Shown here one piece after another: positions 12,401 to 21,700 of a stretch of 64,000 nt of DNA. The stretch spans positions 2,804,473-2,868,472 of the forward strand of contig JASKMD010000028.1 of assembly GCA_030144725.1 (NCBI GenBank), in the 5' to 3' direction. Below the pieces are notes generated by a model, which saw only the letters and a program-made list of their open reading frames with translations, ran no database searches and was not told the DNA's origin. Numbering within the stretch: the first letter of the stretch is position 1; each line of letters begins with the position of its first letter. Origin of the DNA: Haematococcus lacustris (Eukaryota; Chlorophyta; Chlorophyceae; Chlamydomonadales; Haematococcaceae). The position numbers were made by a program, and so were the translations under genes.

Positions 12401-14209
12401 CCTTCACCGTCACTGACCCACTGTCACTGGGCCCCCTGAGCATATCAAGGCAGGCCTACTCGCACCCCTGGACCCCCCAAGCACCCCCCCATACTGCTGA
12501 CCGGCACACAGTGCTGCCTGGCCTCAGCCCAGCTGCTCAATTGTCTGCTGTTCTCGCTTGCCTCCATGCTCCCAACATGGTCACGGCAAGGCTCCATGCA
12601 AGCATGCTGCTGCCGGCTTCAGGCTTGCATAGCGTGTGATGCGCCGGAGGTGTTGGCTGAAGGGCTGCGGCGGGCCAATGAGGCGGGTCTGCAGCTCACC
12701 TACCGGGCAGTACATGAGGGCCTCGTTCACTGGGCTGCGCAGCTGGACCTGACCAAGGTGTGTGGGTGACTGTACTCCTAATTCAAGAAGTAAACTTTAA
12801 ATGTTGTATTGATACCCCAGTCTCCCTTTCGATCTATGAGGAACGTATCCATTTTGACCCTCAAAACCGTTTTCTTGTTTGCAACTCAGCATGGCTCACA
12901 TTTGAGATTGAGCTCGTGAACAGGAAATTTTGTGACAGCCATCATCTGAATTTGTTTTCAGCCATCTACTGTATTCTGCATGGCAGCGTGACAGCATGAC
13001 AGCCATGTTTTGAATCCTGAGACAAACAAATGATGGCTAGTACCCAAGACACGTGCCTGACAAAAGCTTGGGCAGTAGCAAAGGACCGAGTGTTGGGATC
13101 AGGAGCCAGGCCTGTTGGCTTGGGACTGCAAAGCGATGCTGCAGAGCACATGAGTGAGGTCTGCCTGTACACAGGTTGGCTGATGTAGGGTACTTGCACA
13201 TGTAGCCACGTTCTGGAGTCAGGGTTTACTGCTTCCTGCTTGGCTGCTGCTGCAACTTGCCCCCTGATGTGTGTGCTTGCATAGGCATCATCAACCCCGC
13301 CGCCCTCACATATGCACATGTGATCATGCCAGTTTAGGCGAGGCTGCAACCCCTTGCCAGGGTAGGGATGTGACATGCTGGCTGCCTGCCATGCTTCTGT
13401 GGCCACATGGGCAGTGCCTACAAGTAGGAGGGGGAGGGACAGTGATGTGGAAAGGTAGGGCAGGAGGGCTGTGTCACACTCTGTGATGTGTGATCCAGAG
13501 GCCCACGTGCTCAAGAAGCAGGGCAAAGGCCTAGGTCATGCCATACCGCCCACACAACCAACCCGACCACCAGCCACCAGCCTGTGCCACTACCTGCCCT
13601 TCCAGATCCAGCAAAACGAATTGTACTATAGGCTTTGAATGGCCTCCCAGCAGCCTCGTGGCTGGTGGCTCATTCAATGTGAACTTGACCCTCACTCTTA
13701 CTCAGAGCCTCCACCCTGCCAGCTAGTGCAGCCGTCTGTTTAATTGCCAGTCACGGGAGCGGTGCGTGTTGTGTGGGGTGCAGATGGGGATGATCCTCCA
13801 AGCTATGCATGATAGCGGGCTGCCGCCCACCACTCGAACTGCCTACACCGCTATCCGCGCGGCTGTCAACAGCGCCAGGCTCGACATAGCAGAAATGTAC
13901 GCATCGCGCTTCCAGGTGCGCTGCTTGGGCTCGTCCTCGCAATAAGCACCGCTGCAACGCAGCAGGCGCTGACAAGGTGCTCCGCGGTGCCAAGGCGTGC
14001 GAACGTGAGCTTGAGAACACGCCTGATCATTGTATGCCTCATCACGAGGGAGGTGCATGCTGTCGCAAGCATACGTTGTATGTGGCCCCTGGCGGCGCCA
14101 CCGCTCGCAGGCCGCCGGTGTTCGCCTCAACGACGCCACTCAGCATTTCCTTGCGCTCGCCCGGCAGCGACACCGGGACCGGGAAGCCGCCATGAACGGC
14201 AGCATGTGA
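9468..14209 (+). CDS. PPR-like organellar protein with Gln-rich N-terminus
   Basis: Exons supported by phase and splice sites: 10576-10638, 11019-11096, 11350-11507, 12623-12757, 13784-13915, 14111-14209 (stop TGA). A long first exon probably starts at ATG 9468 and runs up to about 10530; its exact donor is unresolved. The first exon encodes a Ser/Arg-rich leader and then a Gln/Pro/Gly-rich linker. The later exons form helical pairs typical of pentatricopeptide proteins, for example EVLAEGLRRANEAGLQLTYR and MILQAMHDSGLPPTTRTAY followed by AARLDIAEMY-type residues (SARLDIAEMYASRF). The C-terminus is DATQHFLALARQRHRDREAA. PPR proteins bind organellar RNA, which fits the leader. Introns hold GGGC and GGGGGA arrays. 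A related helical-repeat class such as OPR is a possible alternative. Confidence 0.6.
11156..11216. repeat. GGGC tetranucleotide array
   Basis: About 14 GGGC units lie in the intron between PPR-like exons ending at 11096 and starting at 11350. Confidence 0.93.
11744..12061. repeat. GGGGGA hexanucleotide array
   Basis: About 50 GGGGGA units with occasional length variants (GGGGGGA, GGGGA) fill the intron between PPR-like exons ending at 11507 and starting at 12623. The G-rich strand is the transcribed-sense strand, so the pre-mRNA could form G-quadruplexes. Confidence 0.95.
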
Positions 14210-15227
14210 AGAATGGGCTGTGCGCCAGAGAAGGGCTTACAAAACTGAGCGACCGCCTGCGCATTGCACAGCCCAAGAGACGATTATGCGGTGCTGCACG
14301 GCCTCAACCCATCGAGTATGTCGCGTGTATTGCCCAAACCTTGCGCGATTTGGCGACGGTGCGACGAGTATAGTACAAAAAAGATTGAATACATCGATAC
14401 ATGCTCTGTAATCATTCTAAACTGGGTATAGAACGCTAACCTATGCAACAGGAGCAGCTCGATCCAAAGTTATAGTGGTTCACAGAGAGTGTCCCTGGGC
14501 CTGGCTGGCTGCTTGCCGCAGCTCAACACGACAAAGAGTGTCGAGCAAATTGCTGCGCTGTTCCCTATGCTGTGAACGTTCACCACCACCTCTGACCTCA
14601 CTAGGGCACAGCAGGGCAGTGTGCGTGCCCCATCTGCCACGCCCGGATTCCCCCTCTACCACAAAGCCAGCAGCCAAACCGTCTGTGATGGAGCTGGCAG
14701 ATGGTGGTGAAGGCAGGCCCTAGCCATTGCCTGAGCAGCTGGCAGGTAGGTTGTCCTGCCTCGGCCCATGAGGTGTCCCCTACTATGTAGAGCGGGATGA
14801 CAGGGTGAGAATGAAGGGGCTGCCTGTGTTAGGAATAAGCAGGGTCTCCTGAGCCTAGGATGGGTGGGTATGGTGGTGAGGTGGACTACACTGCTGTGTA
14901 GAGCGCGGTGAAGGGGTGTGTATAGGAGGCGCCACATGGACCTTGTGCTGGCTCACGGCGTGGCTCATCCTCTGTGTCAGGCTATCGGCGCTACATCAGC
15001 GTGCTGCCAGTTGGCTGAGTTGACCGCCACCCTGACCTTGACTCCGACTCTGACCCTGCCCTAGGAGGGGTTCTGGTGGGAGGGTAGCAAGGGCACGCTC
15101 CAAAGCTACTCTCCTCCCTTGATGCATGTCCAATGGTGAGGGCGTAGTCTTTCTTTCTTTCTTTTCTTCTTCATGGGGTGTGTGGCTGGGCTGCAGGAGC
15201 GCCTGCGCTTAGGCCGTCAGGTGCAGG
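14210..15227. other. Convergent intergenic region
   Basis: This lies between the 3' ends of the PPR-like gene (+) and the unknown gene (-). I see no supported coding exon. A CTTT run lies at 15149-15171. Confidence 0.5.
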
Positions 15228-17057
15228 TCAGAACGCCACCACCCGGGACTCGTGGCGTGGTCCAGTCTGCCCTCTCTTCCCCAAGCTGCTCTCCAGCGCG
15301 TTGAATGAGGGCGGGTAGCCCTGGTGCTGGAAGCGGCTGGTGCGCAGCGCGTCCCCGGTGCCATAGTGCTCGGTCATGCGGCTGAGCGTGTCCTTCATGG
15401 CCTGCAGAGCACAGCCAGCAGAGCCGGGAAAGGGTGAGAGCAGGGCAGCAGCACTTGGGCTGCCTACCCTGACAACCGCCCAGATTGGGGCCAACTAGCC
15501 CTGCCACATCTCCCCTATCCTCCACCCCACCCACTACCCACCACCCGCAGCCTGAGGGCCCCCGACAGGGCGGGTAACCCAGCGGCTGCTGCGCCCAGCC
15601 TGGAGCAAGCGGCATGGCAAGCCGGTGCGGGGCCTTATGTGGTGCCATGAGGTGCCAACTCCCCCACCTGCCCCTGCCCAGGACCCCGGTGCCCATCCCC
15701 CTGCAGCAACTGGCTCAGTCGCACCACCCCAGGCTCCCGTATGGGGCAGGTGGATGGACCGGGACACCGGCCTCAACTCCCAATGCATTGGGGAGAGCAT
15801 GCAGCATGGGATGTCACGGTTGTTAAGGCTCCCTGCTTAGCAATGCAGGCTCCTTAAGGTCTGCAGCTGGACTGTGAGGCGCCGCCTGCCCCTAGCTAGG
15901 AGTACCAGCAGGGCTACAAGCTGGTCAAGGACCGGCTGCCCAAGGCCAGGCAGCGGTTGCGCCGGGCTGCAGAGTACCGACGGAGCAATGACGGCTGGGC
16001 CCGCAACACGGGCCTATGGGCAATCAAGCTAAACTGAGCCTCGCAAGCATCAAGCTGTTAGTTTTGATTGGAAGCCCAGTGACCAGGGGTTGATTGCGCC
16101 ACCAGGGATGGGATTTGTAGCTGTTAAGGGTGACCCATTGGAGCTGTAGTGATGAAGCTGTAGTGGAGGGAGGCTACCCACAGGCCAACCCCTGATCTTG
16201 CAGGAGAGGGGAGTTGTTCCTTCCATATCTTTCCAGTCAGTGAGGCTGGCACTCGCCCAAGAGCACAGAAATGTAAGGACTCGATGTCTTGACTGCTTTG
16301 TAAGGTGCTGGTGTGTGTACCCTGACACCTCTCCCCTGCCAGCCACTGTCGTGTTTGCCTGTAAATACAGGCTGGTGTGACTCACTGCTGGCGTGCGATA
16401 CTCGTCAACGTACTCGGTGGACCAGGGCTTGTATGCCAAGGGCGGCAGCCCTGACTTGCTGGTGTAGGTGCCGGTCGGGTATTCGTACACCACGCCGCTG
16501 TCTGCAGGGCTGCCTGTAGCTGTCTTCAAGGTGTTGCCCATAGCGCCGCCCAGAGTCACCCCACGGCCTGTATAGGGCCCTAGCCTGCTGCCCATGCCTT
16601 GAATCACGCTGTCTGCAGCTTTGACCTTGGCTTGCATGTTGCGGTACCCGGATCCATATAGGGCCCCGACCGACAAATCTTGCAGTTTAGCAGTAGGAAG
16701 AAGGCTATTAGGGCCCTGCAAAGAAGGGACAAGAGAACTCAAGTCCCGCAAAGGGTGGAGGATAACGACAGCCTTTCTACAACCCTACGAGCCTCATTAG
16801 CACACTTGCACATGGATGCAAGAAGCGCCCAAGCTCACATTGGAGTGGATGCTGCGACGCAAGGATAGCAGCGGCTCCCCAGTGCGTGGAAGTTCGTCCC
16901 CGTGAAAGCATGTGTAAGATTGCAGGTGCTGTGTCTGGTCTTCATGAAAGCGATGAAGGTTTGCCCCCCCGTGATTAACGCTCGCGGACATCGCAGCCGT
17001 GACATTCCCTTGCCATCCTTCACGCGCGCTACGGCCCGTGTTTGTCTCCCAACTCAT
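15228..17057 (-). CDS. Conserved-looking protein of unknown function, 240 residues
   Basis: Three exons, read downwards: 17057-16839, 16715-16386, 15401-15228, all phase 0 with GT..AG (donor GTGAGT after exon 2). The protein starts MSWETNTGRSAREGW and contains YGSGYRNMQAKVKAADSVIQ, a Tyr/Pro/Gly-rich stretch (YEYPTGTYTSKSGLPPLAY, KPWSTEYVDEYR) and ends SLGKRGQTGPRHESRVVAF. I do not recognise the family. There is no signal peptide, membrane segment or catalytic motif. The Tyr/Pro-rich, repeat-poor composition recalls axonemal or microtubule-lumen proteins of green algae, but that is a guess. The second intron (984 bp) contains a plus-strand Fanzor-like fragment, antisense to this gene. Confidence 0.68.
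15557..16037 (+). pseudogene. Fanzor-like C-terminal fragment nested in an intron
   Basis: Two open stretches read in the plus direction. The first (about 15557-15840) has LLRPAWSKRHGKPVRGLMWC, then MDRDTGLNSQCIGESM at about 15754-15801, which is the RuvC-III aspartate motif with its trailing helix. The second (15900-16037) reads YQQGYKLVKDRLPKARQRL, RRAAEYRRSNDGWARN and ends at TGA 16035-16037. The same pieces recur at 17339-18198, 43494 and 52730-53130. The RuvC-I and glutamate motifs are absent. It lies wholly inside intron 2 of the minus-strand unknown gene. Confidence 0.68.
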
Positions 17058-17338
17058 CTTCAAGACTGACAGCGATAAGGGGCGAGACTTGGAGGGAAGA
17101 AGAGGCGAGACATGTCCGTTCAGATGTCACACCAACTTTGGGGCGTCTTACCTGTCCCTGGAGAGAAGCTTGGGAGGCAGCCGCCTCTTTGGCGCTTTGC
17201 ACCCCTCCGGACAAACATAGCTCAGTCAATATGGAACAACATGTCTGACTGTGGGTAATCACTCAGCTACAATCAAGTCGAAGCGTCCTCAGTCGCACCC
17301 TTGATGACCACAAACCCCACACCGGTGGCACGTTCGTT

Positions 17339-18198
17339 CTAGCTAGCTGAAACCACTGGGCATTTGCGTTGTTGCAGGACCGGTCTGTACTCTGCAGCCC
17401 GGTGCGACCGCTGCCTGACCTTGGGCGGCCAGTCATTGACCCTGGTACTTCTCGCCAATGGGGTGCAGAGCCTCACGGTCCTTCCAGCTGCACAGCTCCA
17501 GGGGCGATGCACACTCTCCCCAATGCGTTGGAAGTTGAGGCATGAGTTGGTGTCTCGATCCAGCCACCTGCTGCATGGGGGGGCCAGGGGTGGTGCACTG
17601 GGCCAGGTGCAGCAGGTGGCTGGTCCTGGGCTGGGGGAGGTCGGACCTGGGCAGGTGGAGGGGGGTCTGAGCGGCACCTCTTGCCACCACATCAGGCCCC
17701 GCATATACTTAGCACGCCGTTGGCTACAGGCTGGGCGCACCAGCCGCTGAATCACCTGGCCTGCTGGGGGTAGCCAGGCTACGGGCCTAGGCTGGTCCCC
17801 TGGCAGGTGCAGCTCACTGAGGGGCATGCACAGTTGAGCTGACACGGCTGGTGCAGAACTGTTAGAAGTAGAGGTGTGCCAGTCAGGCCAACCTCGGTAG
17901 TGTGACCTTTCGTTGCTTTTAGTTCGCCTGTGAGCCTTGCTCGGGACCTTAGTCTGGTCCCGTTCTGCGCTGTCCGCTTACAGGTTTCTAACAAGAACTC
18001 ATCCACAATCACCAACTTGTCAGGTCTGACAAACGTGCTGGGCCTGCTAGGCTGCTCCACCACCTTGCGCAACCCCTCCCGCACCCCCTTGGCCTTCCAC
18101 CCACCCTGGCTGAAGTAACCCGCTCCCAGGAACACCGCCAACCCCTTTACCCAACCATAGTACTGCCTGGACACCCATTTCATCCCCTCCATCACCAA
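17339..18198 (-). pseudogene. Fanzor-like fragment retaining RuvC-II and RuvC-III motifs
   Basis: Reading down: VKGLAVFLGAGYFSQGGWKA, then LVIVDEF (equivalent of the catalytic glutamate strand) and, after a break, FCTSRVSS. Next come AGQVIQRLVRPACSQRRAKY and MRGLMWW, then WLDRDTNSCLNFQRIGES, the RuvC-III aspartate helix, and the tail PPKVRQRSHRAAEYR. The order matches the other copies, but frames change several times and the N-terminal half with GIDPG is missing. A TCAGGG-rich stretch at 18215-18290 bounds it on the N-terminal side. Family assignment follows from the RuvC motif set of TnpB/Fanzor nucleases. Confidence 0.65.
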
Positions 18199-18713
18199 GT
18201 CAGGTCTGGTCGGGTCAGGGTCAGGGTCAGGGTGAGCGTCAGGGCCAGAGTGAGGGTCAGGGTCAGGGCCAGGGCTAGGGTCAGGTCATACCTTCTTGTC
18301 AAACTCTCAATTACATGCTCCTGGGCATGGTACAACCTCAACTGCTGCCGGCATGATGTCTTAGTCTAGCCTGGACGGCTGCCATCAGCATTGGCTTACC
18401 ACAGCTTATCATTAAGGACACCATTTATATGACCATGCATCTTGCACCCCAGCACCTCTCCAGTATCAATGATTTCCGTGGGTTTCCGTTGTATGCTTGG
18501 GGTGGCCACTAGCGGGAATACTAGGGACCACTAGTGGCCTGACTCAAATGGTGTTATTGGGCTGTGTGGAGTATACCCAATGCACATGGACATGGTGCAT
18601 GAGTGCCTATCACCTACATCATTGCCTGACCCCTGAGGGCTATTGTGTAGAGTTGGCATGACAAAATATGCGCTAATGTAAGCTGACAACAGCTCAACAA
18701 AGGGGGGCACACA

Positions 18714-21700
18714 TTACTGTGCCACAGCAGGCTGCTCCTGCTGGGCTTTGGGTGGCTTGTCTCGCAGCCGCTTGTAGCCCAGGCCAGGGTACTCCTTGCC
18801 CTTGGCTGGCAGACTGTCCCACCACCTGCTGGCTGGCTGGGCAGGGGCACGCGGGGTGGGTGGCTGTAGGGGGGATGCATCAGGGGCTCGGGGGGGGCTG
18901 CACGGCTGGAGGTGGGGGTGCACAGGCATACCCCGAGGTGGGGTAGCCCACCAGGCACGTCAGAAAGATTGCTGGGCCCTGGCTCTGAGGCTGCTGGCTA
19001 TGTGGCTTCCTGGCTGCTGCATGGGGCCTGTGGGGGCTTGCGGGGGGCCACTACGGGGCACCACATCAGGCCCCGCACAGGCTGGTCACGCTGCTGGCTC
19101 CAGGCTGGGCGCAACAAGCGGAGGTCCACCTGCCCTTTGGGGGGCTTCCAACCTGCACGCCTGGTGGGCTGCTCCTCACAGGACTGCTGGCCATTCACTG
19201 CTGAGCTGACCCGGGTGGTGCGGTGCTCACCCACAAGCACCACCCTGCCCCTAGGCCTGCACACCACCTTGCAGCAGGCCCGCAGCACAGCATCAGCACC
19301 CCAGCCACCCCCAGTGCTAATGCATGCGGCGCCAAAGAACACCACCAGCTGCTTGGCACGCCCATGGCGCTCCATGGACACCTCCGCCATGTCCTTCTCC
19401 AACTGCAGCCATGCACACAAGGCACATACATGGTGGCTGACATGGTGGTACCAGGTTAGGCATGGCACAGTCAACTGCTCTTTCATTTCCCACCACCTCT
19501 CAGTCCCTGACCCTCCCTCACACCCACCCACCCTCACCTTATTGAAGAACGGCTCCAGCGCCCGGTCCTGGGCTCCGTACAGCCTCAGCCGCTGCCGTGC
19601 CCACTTGGGGTCCAGGTACACCTCCCACACCGCATCCCAGGTGGCCAGGGTGACGGTGATGTGCTTCAGATTGGCCTCCAGGGAGGTGCCGGCTGAGCTT
19701 GCTGCTGCCAGGTGCTGGAGGTGGGGCTTGGTTGGTGCTAGCCACCGCTCAGTGTCACGGCGGGCATTGTTCAGGACACTGGCATGCTTCACCTGGCCCT
19801 TGGTCAGCTTCCACCGGCGCAGCTGGTCTGCCATGAGCTGGCCTGACTGGGGATCCCACACCCCAGAGGCTGCGCTGACTGCCTGGGTGACGCCGGGGTC
19901 GATGCCCACCCCAATCTGTGTGTCTGGATCAAACACATACTCACGCGTCTCAGCTATGCCCCTGCCTATGTGGGGGAGTCCCACTGCAAGGGCCGCTGCT
20001 GCTGCTGCTGCACTTGGGCGGCTTCTGCTGCTGGCAGCTGGGGGTGGGGCTGGAGGAGGGGGAAGGGGGCGCGTGTAGTGCACGCACACGCTGACACCGT
20101 CTGTCTCCACCATCCTCTTGACAGCAAAATCTTTGGTGCGAAGCTTGTGCGTATTGAACCACCTGGTCCAGTTGTGGCTCAGTGCTGTCTCTGAGGTGAA
20201 AGCTGCCTGGGTCTCCTTGGTTAGACCCAGCTGCTTGCACACCCCATGCAGCACCCTACTGTCCACCTTGACGAAGTGCACCCCACCCTGGCCATGAGGG
20301 TGAGGGTGAAGGGGGGTGGGCAGGTCCGGGTCCGGGGACCAACCCCACGCCTCTTGCCGCGCTTTGGCTGCCCTGGCACAGGTGGGGTGAAAGGCTGCTG
20401 CCACTGCTCTAGACACCGGCACACATGCACTGCATGGCGCATGCGCCAGTGCAGGGGCAGGGTGTCCTGCAGGGACCCTTGCTTCTTCATGCCCAATAGG
20501 CGGCGGTGCTTGTCGGCCTCCTCTAGCAGGTCAACCACATGCCCCTTATTATCCAGGGTGGCAGCCTGCAGCTCTGAGCTCGGGGGGTTGATGCCATACC
20601 CGCACGCAATCTTGATGAAGAGCCGCGCCTCCTCCCCGCTCCAGCCTAACTTGGCCCTGGCTGCCTTGGCGTACATCTTGACAAAGCGCTCTGTAGGTCA
20701 GGGGTCAGGTCTGCCCCTACACCTACAGGCAGGGCAGGACAAGGCAGGGCAGGGCAGGGCAGGGCAGGGCAGGGCAGGGCAGGGCAGGGCAGGGCAGGGC
20801 AGGGCAGGGCAGGGCAGGGCAGGGCAGGGCAGGGCAGGGCAGGGCAGGGCAGGGCAGGGCAGGGCAGGGCAGGGCAGGGCAGGGCAGGGCAGGGCAGGGC
20901 AGGGCAGGGCAGGGCAGGGCAGGGCAGGGCAGGGCAGGGCAGGGCAGGGCAGGGCAGGGCAGGGCAGGGCAGGGCAGGGCAGGGCAGGGCAGGGCAGGGC
21001 AGGGCAGGGCAGGGCAGGGCAGGGCAGGGCAGGGCAGGGCAGGGCAGGGCAGGGCAGGGCAGGGCAGGGCAGGGCAGGGCAGGGCAGGGCAGGGCAGGGC
21101 AGGGCAGGGCAGGGCAGGGCAGGGCAGGGCAGGGCAGGGCAGGGCAGGGCAGGGCAGGGCAGGGCAGGGCAGGGCAGGGCAGGGCAGGGCAGGGCAGGGC
21201 AGGGCAGGGCAGGGCAGGGCAGGGCAGGGCAGGGCAGGGCAGGGCAGGGCAGGGCAGGGCAGGGCAGGGCAGGGCAGGGCAGGGCAGGGCAGGGCAGGGC
21301 AGGGCAGGGCAGGGCAGGGCAGGGCAGGGCAGGGCAGGGCAGGGCAGGGCAGGGCAGGGCAGGGCAGGGCAGGGCAGGGCAGGGCAGGGCAGGGCAGGGC
21401 AGGGCAGGGCAGGGCAGGGCAGGGCAGGGCAGGGCAGGGCAGGGCAGGGCAGGGCAGGGCAGGGCAGGGCAGGGCAGGGCAGGGCAGGGCAGGGCAGGGC
21501 AGGGCAGGGCAGGGCAGGGCAGGGCAGGGCAGGGCAGGGCAGGGCAGGGCAGGGCAGGGCAGGGCAGGGCAGGGCAGGGCAGGGCAGGGCAGGGCAGGGC
21601 AGGGCAGGGCAGGGCAGGGCAGGGCAGGGCAGGGCAGGGCAGGGCAGGGCAGGGCAGGGCAGGGCAGGGCAGGGCAGGGCAGGGCAGGGCAGGGCAGGGC

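Noticed and set aside
13987..14373. Plus-strand 128-residue ORF as a separate gene
   Set aside because: It overlaps, in another frame, the last PPR-like exon, whose phase and stop fit better.
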